A stretch of 64,000 bases of DNA from DASZQL01 sp964391865 (GCA_964391865.1 CAYMNQ010000002.1:372001-436000); one strand, 5' to 3'; numbered from the stretch's first letter, positions 25,730 through 34,797 are shown. Numbers and translations: made by a program. The notes: generated by a model from the sequence alone, not told the origin.

Positions 25730-27352
25730 ATGCCGAATCCGTTCTACATCACCACGCCCATCTACTACGTCAACGACCGCCCGCACATCGGGCACTGCTA
25801 CACCACGCTTGTCGCCGACTGCGCCGCGCGGTTCCAGCGCCTCGCCGGGCGCGAGGTCTTCTTCCTCACCGGCACCGACGAGCACGCGGAGAAGGTCGTC
25901 GATTCCGCCGCCGCGCACGACATGTCGCCGCAGCAGTGGGCCGACCGCAACGCCGCCGCGTTCAAAGCCGCGTTCCAGCTCGTCGGCTGCTCGAACGACG
26001 ATTTCATCCGCACCACCGAGCCGCGCCACAAGTCGAAGGTCGAGGAGTACGTCTCGCGCCTGCTCAAAACCGGCGACATCTACCCCGGCGATTACGAAGG
26101 CTGGTACGACCCCTCGCAGGAGGAGTACGTCACCGAGACCACCGCGCGCGAGAGCAATTTCAAAAGCCCCGTCACCGGGCGCGAGCTGATCCGCCGCAAG
26201 GAGAAGAACTACTTCTTCAAGCTCTCCAAGTACGAGAAGTGGCTGCTCGAACACATCGACGCGAACCCCGGCTTCATCCGCCCCGAGGCGCGCAAAAACG
26301 AAATCCTCGGCCGAATCCGCGAGGGCCTTCAAGACGTCCCCGTCAGCCGCGCGGTCAACGCGAACGACCCGCGCAGCCAGTGGGGCATCCTCATGCCGGG
26401 CGACCCGGGGCACCGCATCTATGTGTGGATCGATGCGCTCTTCAACTACCTGAGCGTGGTGGACGACCCCTCGCGCACAGAACTCCGCAAATTCTGGCCC
26501 GCGAACGTGCACGTGATGGCGAAGGACATCATCTGGTTCCACGCCGTCATCTGGCCGTGTTTGCTCCACGCGCTCAGCGAGAAGCCCCCCGAGTGCGTCT
26601 ACGCCCACTCCTACTGGATCCGCGAGGGGCGGAAGATGAGCAAAAGCCTCGGCAACTTCCTCGACCTCGAAACCATCCAGGCGTACATCAACTGGGCGCC
26701 GAACAAAGAAGGCGTGCCGCTGGGCGTCGACGCACTCCGCTGGTTCCTCCTCACCCAGGGCCCGCTCGGCACCACCGACGCCGACTTCTCGCACGCGAAA
26801 TTCGTCGAGGTGTACAACGCGGATTTAGCCAACGGCATCGGCAACGCGGCGAGCCGCGTGGCGAACATGATTGAGAAGTATTTCGAGGGCCGATGTCCAG
26901 CGCCCGACGCGAGCGAACCCAACCGCGTGGTCGAGTGCGCCCGCCAAGTCGGCGCGCGCGTCCACTCGCACATGGCGACCGTCGACCTCGGCGATGCGCT
27001 CGCCGCCGTCATCGCGCTCACGCGCGAAGTCGACGGCTACGTCAACGACACCTCGCCGTTCAAACTTGCCAAAGACCCCGCAAATCTCCCGCGCGTCGGC
27101 GCGATCCTCTACAACTGCGCCGAAGCCATCCGCATCGCCGCCATCCTCCTCTCCCCTGCCATGCCCACCAAAATGGCCGAACTCCTCAAGCGCTTCGGCC
27201 AGGAACCCCCGCGCCCCGACGGCTCCTTCACCAAACCCCTCGCCGAACTCTGCCAGTGGGGCGGCCTCAAGCCGGGCACGCCGATCGTCAAGGGCGACAT
27301 CCTCTTCCCCCGCGCCGATGCCGAAGCCCCCGCCCCTGTCGCCGCCGGATAA
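25730..27352 (+). CDS. metG: Methionyl-tRNA synthetase
   Basis: A 540-residue class Ia synthetase. 'FYITTPIYYVNDRPHIGHCY' contains the HIGH motif, 'REVFFLTGTDEHAEKV' is the conserved TGTDEHG-type site, and 'EGRKMSKSLGNF' contains KMSKS. The connective peptide lacks the four zinc cysteines found in E. coli MetG, so this is the zinc-free type. The short C-terminus has no tRNA-binding (EMAP) domain. It charges initiator and elongator tRNA with methionine. ATG 25730 gives the family N-terminus; there is no Shine-Dalgarno upstream (a C-rich stretch lies there), so initiation may be weakly SD-dependent. A cacagag-type inverted repeat starts five bases after the stop codon. Confidence 0.96.
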   Translation: MPNPFYITTPIYYVNDRPHIGHCYTTLVADCAARFQRLAGREVFFLTGTDEHAEKVVDSAAAHDMSPQQWADRNAAAFKAAFQLVGCSNDDFIRTTEPRHKSKVEEYVSRLLKTGDIYPGDYEGWYDPSQEEYVTETTARESNFKSPVTGRELIRRKEKNYFFKLSKYEKWLLEHIDANPGFIRPEARKNEILGRIREGLQDVPVSRAVNANDPRSQWGILMPGDPGHRIYVWIDALFNYLSVVDDPSRTELRKFWPANVHVMAKDIIWFHAVIWPCLLHALSEKPPECVYAHSYWIREGRKMSKSLGNFLDLETIQAYINWAPNKEGVPLGVDALRWFLLTQGPLGTTDADFSHAKFVEVYNADLANGIGNAASRVANMIEKYFEGRCPAPDASEPNRVVECARQVGARVHSHMATVDLGDALAAVIALTREVDGYVNDTSPFKLAKDPANLPRVGAILYNCAEAIRIAAILLSPAMPTKMAELLKRFGQEPPRPDGSFTKPLAELCQWGGLKPGTPIVKGDILFPRADAEAPAPVAAG

Positions 27353-27355
27353 GAC

Positions 27356-27499
<144 letters not shown>

Positions 27500-27506
27500 T
27501 TCCGAA

Positions 27507-28151
27507 ATGCCCGATCTCTTCGACGATCCCGGTGCCGAACAGCGAGCGCTCGCCGATGCGCTCGAGCTCTTCGACTCCTACCGCGAGGGCTCACTCGTGG
27601 CGGGCGAAACCGCCTGGCCCGTCCGCTTCATCTGCTGCGGTATCTCCGGCAAGATCGTCCTCTGCGGCCCGGAAGAACTCTTCAACTCCGCCGAGCACGT
27701 CCTCTTCATCCCCGAAGAGAAAGCCGACACACTCCAACTTCTCGTCTCGCCCGAACCCTGCGCCGAGTGCGCCGCCACCGACCACTACCTCGCGTACCAC
27801 GGCAAGCCCGAAGGCATCCACGCGCCCGCCTGGGCCGAGTGCTGGATCGACGCCGCCCGCCACGGCCCGTGGGTCTTCGACGGCGACGCCTTCATGGCCC
27901 CCAACCCCCTCGCGCCGATCGAACCCGCGATCTGCAAACAACTGAACGCCGACAAAGCCCGCCTCGCCGCGTTGTGCCAGCGCTCCGCCGGCCTCGTCGT
28001 GCCACAGCCGACGTGCGTGGGCGTCGTCCCCAGCGGCCTGCACATCCGCGCCCGCTTCGGCGTCGTCCGGGTCCCCTTCGACGAACGACTCATCACCCCG
28101 GACGACGCCTCAAGCCGAATCGAACGCATGCTCAGCGATGCCGCGCGATAA
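27507..28151 (+). CDS. Conserved-looking protein of unknown function
   Basis: A 214-residue soluble protein, not recognised. It has a cysteine-bearing central part ('RFICCGISGKIVLCGPEE', 'PEPCAECAATDHYLAYHGKP', 'WAECWID'). The CxxC-like 'CAEC' and nearby H could bind metal. The C-terminal half carries 'LNADKARLAALCQRSAGLVVPQPTCVGVVPSGLHIRARFGVVRVPFDERL' in pieces, which looks like an alpha/beta scaffold. There is no signal peptide or membrane segment. ATG 27507 was chosen because the extra 11 residues of the open frame upstream are simply a translation of the cacagag repeat arm. It sits between metG and an amidohydrolase and is flanked on both sides by large inverted repeats. Confidence 0.6.
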   Translation: MPDLFDDPGAEQRALADALELFDSYREGSLVAGETAWPVRFICCGISGKIVLCGPEELFNSAEHVLFIPEEKADTLQLLVSPEPCAECAATDHYLAYHGKPEGIHAPAWAECWIDAARHGPWVFDGDAFMAPNPLAPIEPAICKQLNADKARLAALCQRSAGLVVPQPTCVGVVPSGLHIRARFGVVRVPFDERLITPDDASSRIERMLSDAAR

Positions 28152-28155
28152 ACAA

Positions 28156-28440
28156 GATTCACCGCAGAGTCGCGGAGCACGCGGAGAAGAGAAGAATTGG
28201 CCACGGATTCCACGGATGGACACGTATAGGAATGAAGACATTGCCACGGACGGACACAGACCCTCACAGACAATTGCCTCCACGGTGATCGGATCGTGCG
28301 TGCCGTCTGTGTGTGTCCGTGGCAACTCTTTTCTGATCCGTGTCCATCCGTGAAATCCGTGGCAAGCTCTTCTCTCTTCTCCGCGTGCTCCGCGTCTCCG
28401 CGATGAATCCCTCTCCGTGCCCTCCGTGTCTCCGTGGTGA
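28156..28440. repeat. Large nested inverted repeat R2 (about 70-nt outer arms)
   Basis: Outer arms: 28157-28223 (starts attcaccgcagagtcgcgg, then ggagcacgcggagaagag, then ggccacggattccacggatg) and 28334-28408 (reads back as the reverse complement: ccatccgtgaaatccgtggc ... ctccgcgatgaat). The match by eye is close to 90 percent. Inner pair: 28242-28260 'tgccacggacggacacaga' with 28304-28323 'cgtctgtgtgtgtccgtggc'. A further single arm of the cacggag type (28409-28440, ending ccgtgtctccgtggtga) lies just before the next ATG. The element occupies the entire 293-bp gap between the unknown gene and the amidohydrolase. Confidence 0.9.
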
Positions 28441-28444
28441 ATGA

Positions 28445-29731
28445 ATGCCCCAACTCCGCGACGCCCATCTCCACCTCCTCGAGCACGGCGAGGAACTCTC
28501 CCACCTCAACCTTTCCGCCTGCGCCTCGCTCGATGACGCCCTGCAGCGCATCGCGCACGAAGCCGCTCACGCCCCGGCGCCCGACCACTGGCTCACCGCC
28601 GTCGGCGTGCGCACCGCCGCCTGGCCCGAGCGGCGCTACCCCACCGCGCGCGAGCTGCACGACGCCGCCGCCGGCCGCCCCGTGCTCCTCCGCTCCTTCG
28701 ATCATCACGCGATGTGCGTCAGCACCCGCGCCCTCGCGCTCGCCAACATCACGCGCGACACCCCCGACCCGCCGGGGGGACTGATCGAGCGCGACCCATC
28801 AACGCGCGAGCCCACCGGCCTGCTCCTCGAATCCGCCTGCCGGCTCATCACCGCCGCGCTGCCGAAGCCGACGCCCGACGACCGCCGCGCGCACCTTCGC
28901 GCCGCCCTTGCCGACCTCGCGCATCAAGGGTTCATCGAAGTCCACGACATGCTCTCGACCCCGAGCTTCGCGCGATTGCTGCTCGAATCCGAAGCCCGCG
29001 CCGAGCTGCCCATGCGCGTCCTCCTCTACGCCACGCGCGAGCACTTCGACGAACTCGCCCGCATGCAGCACGACGGCGATCTTGCGCACTCGCGCCTCGT
29101 CCGCCTCGCCGGCTTGAAACTCTTCACCGACGGCACGCTTAACAGCCGCACCGCCCACATGCTCCACGACTTCCACGACCCGATCCCCAATCACCCGCGC
29201 GGCACGGCGCTCATGTCCACCAGCGACATCACCAACGCGATCAATCACGCCGCCAACGCCGGCTACCCCATCGCCGCCCACGCCATCGGCGACGGCGCGG
29301 TCCGCAGCGTCCTTAACGCGATCGAAGCCGCGCCCTCAGTACTTCCGGGGGCCGGGGGGCACCGCATCGAGCACGCGCAATTCGTCGACGAATCCGACAT
29401 CCCGCGCTTCGCCCGCCTGAACGTCATCGCGTCGATGCAGCCGTGCCATTTGCTGACGGACATCGAAGCCATCGAGCGCTTCACGCCGCACCGCGCCGCG
29501 CGCGCCTTCCCGCTGCGCGACATCTTCGATAGCGCCCGCGCCGCCGGCCGCGACCCGCGCGAACTCCTCTGGCTCGGCTCCGACACCCCCGTCGTCCCGC
29601 CCACACCCGAGGACAATTTCCAAGCCGCCGTCCACCGCCGCCGAGCGGGAATGCCCAGCGAACGCGCCGTCGCCCCGCGCCAAGCCCTCACGCGGGAAGA
29701 GACGCTCGCCAGCTACGAGCCGCTCGCTTAG
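28445..29731 (+). CDS. Amidohydrolase family 3 (YtcJ-like) protein
   Basis: A 428-residue TIM-barrel metal-dependent hydrolase. 'LRDAHLHLLEHG' gives the first HxH metal ligands, 'RLAGLKLFTDGTLNSRTA' the bridging lysine region, 'IAAHAIGDGAV' and 'GGHRIEHAQFVD' the histidine ligands, and 'WLGSDTPV' the final aspartate. This order is that of the amidohydrolase_3 group (YtcJ, formamidase-like), which remove N-formyl or amide groups from often unknown substrates. There is no signal peptide, so it is cytoplasmic. It is slightly shorter than usual at the N-terminus, starting directly before the first metal motif. The ATG at 28445 lies five bases after a repeat arm, and no separate ribosome site is seen. 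Confidence 0.82.
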   Translation: MPQLRDAHLHLLEHGEELSHLNLSACASLDDALQRIAHEAAHAPAPDHWLTAVGVRTAAWPERRYPTARELHDAAAGRPVLLRSFDHHAMCVSTRALALANITRDTPDPPGGLIERDPSTREPTGLLLESACRLITAALPKPTPDDRRAHLRAALADLAHQGFIEVHDMLSTPSFARLLLESEARAELPMRVLLYATREHFDELARMQHDGDLAHSRLVRLAGLKLFTDGTLNSRTAHMLHDFHDPIPNHPRGTALMSTSDITNAINHAANAGYPIAAHAIGDGAVRSVLNAIEAAPSVLPGAGGHRIEHAQFVDESDIPRFARLNVIASMQPCHLLTDIEAIERFTPHRAARAFPLRDIFDSARAAGRDPRELLWLGSDTPVVPPTPEDNFQAAVHRRRAGMPSERAVAPRQALTREETLASYEPLA

Positions 29732-29899
29732 ACCCATCCAGATTTCGAACAAAGCCTAGATGCTCGCTCGCGATCGCTGACTTTCTTCGGCCGAGCCCGC
29801 AAGATTCTTCCCGGTCGGCGACATGATTGTGCGAGCCGATCTTCCGACCCCGGCTCATCAGCCAACCACACGCTCACACTCCACCGGAGGAACGTCTCC

Positions 29900-32014
29900 A
29901 TGCGCTCGCCCGCCATCGCCGCCGCCCTGCTCAGCAGCGCCGCCCTTCACCATCTTGCCGGCTCCGCCCACGCCGGCGGCATCCCCGCTTCCCTGCTCTT
30001 CAGCGGCAACTGGAGCAACCCCGCGAACTGGTCCACCAACCCGGTCGTTCCAAACAACGGGCAGCCTGGGGCGACCGACACATACAACATCAGCATCATC
30101 AACAGGGTCGCGACGCTTGATCAGAACGTCACCGTCACGGACCTGACGCTCGGGCACGTCTCGGGAGGCACCAACGCCATCGCGAACACCAGCACGACAC
30201 CGCAGACACTCAACGTCGAGGGCGCGTTCAACTACGCGCAGGGCATCCTGGGGGGCAACAACACATACATCATCAGCCCCGGCGGCGCGATGAACTTCCT
30301 CGCCACCCCGGTCGGGCAGACCAAGCAGCTCAACGCCCCGCTCGTCAACCACGGCACCGTGACCATCAACTTCCTGACCAACCTCCAGAGCACCGCGCCG
30401 GGCACGCACCTCGTCAACGAATCCGGCGGCACCATCAACATCAACAACACCACCAACCTCTCCCGCACCGCCGGCTCGGTCGACGCGGCCCTCACCAACC
30501 AGCCCGGCGCGACCATCAACGTCCAATCGCCCGCGAACGCGACCATCAACTGGATCTTCAACAACCACGGCACCGTGAACGCCGAGTCCGGCTCCGTCAC
30601 GCTCAATAACGGCGGCACGCACACCGGCGCCTTCAACCCCGGCTCCGGACGCACGATCACGTTCGGCGGCACGGGACGCACGCACACGCTCTCGCCCGCG
30701 TCCACCGTCAACGGCCAGGGGACGGTCGCCTTCTCGACCGACGCCGTCATCGAAGTGCCGCCCGAGAACTTCAACCCCGGCACGCTCGGGGTGAACAACG
30801 GCAACGTCCAGTTCGCCACCGCCGAACAGTACGAGTCGTTCATCGACGCCCTCTCCATGGGCGGCGGCCGACTCGATGCCGGGCCCGGCGGGCGATTCGA
30901 CATCAACGCCTTCATGAATTGGTCGGGCGGCGAGCTCGATACCGAGGTCGTCATCGGCCCGGGCGCCGCCATGTTCGCCACCGGCACCGAGAACCCCATC
31001 GCTCCGCGCATCGCCAGGAAGACGCTCACCAACAACGGCTTCGCCAGCCTGAGCGGCAATCTCAACAACCAGACCGACGCCGGCGCGCCCGCCATCGTCA
31101 ACAACGGCACCTTCAAGACCGACGGCACGACCAACATCACCGGCCCGGGCGCCTTCATCAACAGCGGCATCTTCGAGACCACCACCGGCACCACCACCGT
31201 GTCAAGCCCGTACAGCCCTCAGCCCGGTTCGACCACGCGCGTGAAGAGCGGCCACGCGCTCATCCTCGAAGTGATCGCCGAACTCCGCGGCGGTTTCAAC
31301 GTCGAAGACGCCGCCGAGATCAACGCCGTCGCGGCCAACCTTGAAGTGATGAACGCCATCGCCGCCGACATCGATGCGAAGGGACTCGTCAACTTCATTG
31401 ATGTCGCCAACGTGGTGCTCGACGCGGCCACGCGTCTGGGCGGCGCTGGGCGCGTTAATATCTCGCCCTCCGATCAGTTCGAAAAACTGCTCGTCAACCT
31501 CGGCATCACCAGCCCGGGCAACAGCCCCGGCACCCTCACGATCGGAGCTTCCTTTGTCCTCGGCGACACCAGCCAGCTCGAATTCGAGCTGGGCGCTCCC
31601 GGCTCAGCCCAGGTTGATCGCATCGACGTGCTCAACAATCTCACGCTCGACGGCACGCTCAACGTCGCCCCGCTCGACGGCTTCGCGCCCGGCATGTTCA
31701 CCCTCATCACCGTCGCCGGCGCCATCACCGACAACGGGCTGACACTCGGCGAGTTCCCCCCGGGATTTGTCGGCGAAGTCGTCATCGATCAACCCAACGG
31801 CGAGGTCCAGCTCGTCGTCACTCCGGCGCCCCCAGCCTGCCCGGGTGACTACGACGCCAGCGGCGACGTCGGGCTGGGCGACATCGCCCTCACCGTCACC
31901 CACTGGGCACAGCCCATCGGCCCCGGCACACCGCCCGACGCCGACGCCGACGGATTCGTCGGGCTCGCCGAGATCGCGCTCATTGTCAATCACTGGGCCA
32001 CCATCTGCCCGTGA
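29900..32014 (+). CDS. Large secreted beta-helix/autotransporter-repeat-like protein with EF-hand C-terminus
   Basis: A 704-residue exported protein; the signal peptide (about 1-25) ends AGSAHA-GG. The body is rich in N, G, T and I, with recurring 'N.G.....NQ.G..I.....' and 'LVNHGTVTIN', 'LVNESGGTININNTTN', 'LTNQPGATINVQ' repeats. These fit a right-handed beta-helix / autotransporter-associated repeat and an adhesin-like surface role (inference). Near the C-terminus comes 'LNVAPLDGFAPGMFTLITVAGAI' (autotransporter-repeat-like), followed by two EF-hand segments ('GDYDASGDVGLGDIAL', 'DADADGFVGLAEIAL') ending NHWATICP, shared with three other proteins in the window. GGAGG about nine bases before ATG 29900 supports the start. 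Monocistronic. Confidence 0.75.
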   Translation: MRSPAIAAALLSSAALHHLAGSAHAGGIPASLLFSGNWSNPANWSTNPVVPNNGQPGATDTYNISIINRVATLDQNVTVTDLTLGHVSGGTNAIANTSTTPQTLNVEGAFNYAQGILGGNNTYIISPGGAMNFLATPVGQTKQLNAPLVNHGTVTINFLTNLQSTAPGTHLVNESGGTININNTTNLSRTAGSVDAALTNQPGATINVQSPANATINWIFNNHGTVNAESGSVTLNNGGTHTGAFNPGSGRTITFGGTGRTHTLSPASTVNGQGTVAFSTDAVIEVPPENFNPGTLGVNNGNVQFATAEQYESFIDALSMGGGRLDAGPGGRFDINAFMNWSGGELDTEVVIGPGAAMFATGTENPIAPRIARKTLTNNGFASLSGNLNNQTDAGAPAIVNNGTFKTDGTTNITGPGAFINSGIFETTTGTTTVSSPYSPQPGSTTRVKSGHALILEVIAELRGGFNVEDAAEINAVAANLEVMNAIAADIDAKGLVNFIDVANVVLDAATRLGGAGRVNISPSDQFEKLLVNLGITSPGNSPGTLTIGASFVLGDTSQLEFELGAPGSAQVDRIDVLNNLTLDGTLNVAPLDGFAPGMFTLITVAGAITDNGLTLGEFPPGFVGEVVIDQPNGEVQLVVTPAPPACPGDYDASGDVGLGDIALTVTHWAQPIGPGTPPDADADGFVGLAEIALIVNHWATICP

Positions 32015-32044
32015 TCCTCGCCCGGCAAGCGAGCGCGACCACGC

Positions 32045-32725
32045 TCACCCCCCGCGCTCCTTCAGCACCACCGCAAACCCCAGACTCTCATACAACCGCA
32101 CCGCCGGCTCGTTCGCCCGCGTCACCACCAAGCTCACCTGCGTTTCCCCCGCTTCGCGCAGCCGGTTCATGGCGCGCACCAGCCCGGCCCGCGCCAAGCC
32201 GCGCCGCTTCCACGCCGGCGCCGTCATCGAGAACGCCACGAACGGCTCCCCCTTCACCCGCGTCACCAGCGTCGCGGCCGCGAACGCACGCTCCGCGCCG
32301 CCGCCCGCTCCACTCAAGCCCTGAACTGCTCCACCGGCCGGTGCTCCTCCTTGGCCCGAAGGGCCGCGGGGTTGTTGCCGGGGGTTGAGCGAGTCCCCCG
32401 GGGGGGCGAGCGAAACCCCCGGACCCTGCCCTTCCGATGCTCGAGCCCCGAAGGGGCTCCGGAGTGCTTCAGCAGAGCAATCCTCAAACACGAACGAGAA
32501 GCTCGCCAGAAACTCGCCGTACTCCCCGCTCAGCAGCTTGCCCACCTCACGCCGCGCATCCTCGATCGTCTCGCCCGAGTCATCCACCGTCCCGCGGTAC
32601 GAATCGAGCATCAGCACCGCGATCGCCTCGGCGTCGGCACCCGACGGCCCGCGCAGCGCGCACGCCACGAACTCCGGCTCATCACGCCGCTCTGCCAACC
32701 GCGCCGTCATCCAGTCTCGCACCAT
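32045..32725 (-). CDS. GNAT acetyltransferase interrupted in frame by a hairpin repeat
   Basis: A 226-residue product from ATG 32725 (GGGAGA six bases upstream; a GTG at 32755 is also in frame). The N-terminal part (about 1-85) and C-terminal part (about 140-226) form one GNAT domain: 'FVACALRGPSGADAEAIAVLML', then 'FVAFSMTAPAWKRRGLARAGLVRAMNRLRE', 'VSLVVTRANEPAVRLYESLGFAVV' (given in pieces), with the Q/RRxGxA-like acetyl-CoA loop as RRGLA. Residues about 88-129 (from RSPFGARASEGQGPG to QGGAPAGG) are the translation of a chain of GC-rich hairpins at 32340-32464 and have no counterpart in GNAT folds. The insertion sits in the loop before the acetyl-CoA strand, so the enzyme may still fold. 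It lies 27 nt after the next GNAT gene, probably one operon. Substrate unknown. Confidence 0.75.
   Translation of the reverse strand: MVRDWMTARLAERRDEPEFVACALRGPSGADAEAIAVLMLDSYRGTVDDSGETIEDARREVGKLLSGEYGEFLASFSFVFEDCSAEALRSPFGARASEGQGPGVSLAPPGDSLNPRQQPRGPSGQGGAPAGGAVQGLSGAGGGAERAFAAATLVTRVKGEPFVAFSMTAPAWKRRGLARAGLVRAMNRLREAGETQVSLVVTRANEPAVRLYESLGFAVVLKERGG
32340..32464. repeat. Chain of four GC-rich hairpins inside a GNAT gene (family E)
   Basis: Consecutive units are: GGCCC-GAA-GGGCC, CCGGGGG-N9-TCCCCCGG, CCGGGGGGG-N8-ACCCCCGG, and GAGCCCC-GAA-GGGGCTC. The wording 'ccgaaggggctccgg' and 'gggggttgagcgag' resembles a dispersed planctomycete-type repeat (recollection, not searched). All 125 bases lie in the minus-strand GNAT frame without a stop codon or frameshift. 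Confidence 0.8.
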
Positions 32726-32751
32726 CCCGCTCTCCCACTCGCGGCACAAAA

Positions 32752-33258
32752 TCACAACGAAAGCTGCATGTGAACCTCATCCACCCGCTCCTCGCCCACG
32801 CGCGTGCAGTCCGGCTCGTACCCCCAGCGCACGAACCCCATCGACTCGTACATCGCGATCGCCACCGTCGCGGTGCTCGCGGCCCCCAGCCCAACAACAT
32901 CAATGCCAGCCCACCCGCGCGCGATGTTCACGCACTCGCTCACCAGCGCCCGCGCCACACCCCGCCCGCGCTTCGGCTCTGCAACATACACACCCCACAA
33001 ATACGCCCGGTGCCGCCGCTTCACGCGCTCCTCACGAAAAATCCCCGCCCCTCCGACGAGCGCGCCGCCCTCGAACGCGCCGAGGATGACCGAATCGGGC
33101 TTGCGCAGGTACCGCTCCACCTCGGCCAGTTCCGTCATGCGATCATCGCCGGGGACGCCCATGAACGCGTACTTCTCGTGCGTGATCATCTCGAGCCGCA
33201 GCGCCGCATACGCCGCCGCATCGTCAACCGTCAATCCGCGAATCACCACGCTCGCCAT
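32752..33258 (-). CDS. GNAT acetyltransferase
   Basis: A 168-residue GNAT protein. From ATG 33258: 'VVIRGLTVDDAAAYAALRLEMI' (beta1-alpha1), 'ILGAFEGGALVGGAGIF', the acetyl-CoA signature 'YVAEPKRGRGVARALVSECVNIA' (R-x-x-G-x-A), and 'VGLGAASTATVAIAMYESMGFVRWG', the typical end of the fold. The frame is open for 55 codons upstream, but that part is not GNAT-like. The stop codon is 27 nt from the start of the repeat-bearing GNAT gene on the same strand, with a third GNAT gene 98 nt upstream: three neighbours of one superfamily. Substrate unknown. Confidence 0.85.
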   Translation of the reverse strand: MASVVIRGLTVDDAAAYAALRLEMITHEKYAFMGVPGDDRMTELAEVERYLRKPDSVILGAFEGGALVGGAGIFREERVKRRHRAYLWGVYVAEPKRGRGVARALVSECVNIARGWAGIDVVGLGAASTATVAIAMYESMGFVRWGYEPDCTRVGEERVDEVHMQLSL

Positions 33259-33355
33259 GCCGCACAAGATAACTTCGCGCTCCATCCTCGCCCGCGAAGT
33301 GGGCAACCGCACACAAGAGATCAAGCCAGCCTGTGAAACGGGCGCTCGAACGCGC

Positions 33356-34126
33356 CTAATGCGCCAAGTCCACCCGCACCGCGCCGAGCTGATACGCCTC
33401 CTCAAAGCCCGCGCGCAGAACATTCCGCCACGACGAAGGCGACGCGCTGATCGACTCCGCCGCGCACCACCGCGCCCCGAGCCGCGCCGAATGCACGATC
33501 CGCGCCGCGATCAACGCCGACTGCACGCCGCGCCGCTGGTACGCGGGCGATGTCCCCGCCGCGATGAACCAGCCCCACTCCCCCTCCACCCGCAGCACGC
33601 CGAACCCCGCCAGCCGATCGCCCTCAAACGCCCCGTGAACCCCCGCCCCGCCGCGCTCAACCATCGTCATGACCGCGGCGACCCCCGCCTCCGAGTACCA
33701 CGCCGCCGCGCTCGGCAGCAGCGATCGTACTTCCTCGCCATCCATCACCCGCACAACAAACCCCGTCGTCGGCACCACGACATCCGCCGACGCCGCGCGC
33801 CGCATCCCCGCGTACCGCACCGTCGGCACGCGCATCGCGCCGGCCCGCTTCAACACATCCCCCACCTCCGCCGTCGCGCCCCACGGCGGGATCATCACAA
33901 ACACCGTCGTCAGCCCCATCGCGCGCCACCGCGCCAGTTGTTCCTCCACTTCAACGCCGCTCATCGCCCGCGACGGCGTCGCCCAGAACAACCCAAGCCC
34001 CCCAGCCGCGCACCCGAGCCACCCCGACTCAAACTCATGCACGACCTCGCCGAGCCGCAGACGCGCGCTGAACAGCCGCATCCGGTCCAGTTGCATAGCC
34101 AGCTCGCGCTGTTCGGCCTCTGTCAC
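33356..34126 (-). CDS. GNAT acetyltransferase, two-part
   Basis: A 256-residue protein from GTG 34126. The C-terminal about 130 residues are GNAT-like ('FVVRVMDGEEVRSLLP', 'AGVHGAFEGDRLAGFGVLRVEGEWGWFIAAGTSPAYQRRGVQSALIAARI' in pieces; Q-R-R-G-x-Q/A acetyl-CoA loop, then 'AARWCAAESI'-like strand). The N-terminal part ('LGCAAGGLGLFWATPSR', 'QLARWRAMGLTTVFVMIPPWG', 'AGAMRVPTVRYAGM') resembles a degenerate first GNAT half, as in tandem GNAT proteins. There is no signal peptide. First gene of a probable three-gene GNAT cluster on the minus strand. Confidence 0.75.
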   Translation of the reverse strand: MTEAEQRELAMQLDRMRLFSARLRLGEVVHEFESGWLGCAAGGLGLFWATPSRAMSGVEVEEQLARWRAMGLTTVFVMIPPWGATAEVGDVLKRAGAMRVPTVRYAGMRRAASADVVVPTTGFVVRVMDGEEVRSLLPSAAAWYSEAGVAAVMTMVERGGAGVHGAFEGDRLAGFGVLRVEGEWGWFIAAGTSPAYQRRGVQSALIAARIVHSARLGARWCAAESISASPSSWRNVLRAGFEEAYQLGAVRVDLAH

Positions 34127-34277
34127 GCCGCGAGTCTATCGGGACTCGTGCCACTGCCGGCGGCAGCTCCGGGCCGACTGCATTGCGATGTTGCGGCACT
34201 CACACCCGATCAACTTCACCGGAACTCAAGTTGGTGCCGCCTCGAACAGTCCTCAACAGGTCGATCGGAGTTCAACA

Positions 34278-34559
34278 GTGAAACGACCCGAAGAGAACCT
34301 CGCCCTCGGTGCGGCCATGCTCGGACTGGCCATCCACTTCCTCCTCATTCCCGAACTTGGCTGGACGCGCGGGCGCCGACCCTTTGATTTCGGATGGGTG
34401 GTCATCTGCTTCTGGATCGCACTCCCGGTTGGCCTTTGCACAGGCGCCGTGCGCTTCACAACCGGCTGGAGACGGATCATCGCAGTTGTCGCATTGACTG
34501 GATCGCTCCTTGTTCCTGTTGGATTTGCCGTTTTCATGATCCGATTCGCGCTCAGATAG
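34278..34559 (+). CDS. Small membrane protein, unknown function
   Basis: A 93-residue product from GTG 34278, with CGGAG seven bases upstream. It has three likely transmembrane segments: 'ALGAAMLGLAIHFLLIPEL', 'FGWVVICFWIALPVGLCTGAV' and 'IIAVVALTGSLLVPVGFAVFM', separated by short charged loops (TRGRRP, GWRR). It is not recognised. It lies between the divergent GNAT cluster and the RRM gene, in less GC-rich sequence. Confidence 0.55.
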   Translation: MKRPEENLALGAAMLGLAIHFLLIPELGWTRGRRPFDFGWVVICFWIALPVGLCTGAVRFTTGWRRIIAVVALTGSLLVPVGFAVFMIRFALR

Positions 34560-34707
34560 CATGGGCGTTCACGCTCCGACTCGCTGGCCAGACCACTCGC
34601 ATTCCGGCGTCCCAACGCCATTCCAAGCAAATCTTAAAACTCCAGCGCACGCCCGCCGCGCTTCGCCTACACTTCAGCCTGATCTCAAGCCTCTTTCCGC
34701 CTCTGTT

Positions 34708-34797
34708 TGTCGGAACGTGATTGTTGGATCGCCGACGCTTCTCTCGCCCGAGTTCAAGCACCGGATCATTCTCTCGGGCAATTTTGGAAGCTTCGCG
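34708..34797 (+). promoter_or_regulatory. Conserved structured 5' leader of RRM gene 1
   Basis: Compared with the region before the second RRM gene (35290-35380), the 90 bases before the start are nearly identical: tttgtcggaa, atcgccgacgcttctctc, cccgagttcaagcaccgga, ctcgggcaatttt. Within it GCCCGAG (34746-34752) pairs with CTCGGGC (34773-34779). A TACACT-like -10 lies further up near 34668. The leader, not just the coding part, has been duplicated and kept. Confidence 0.7.
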
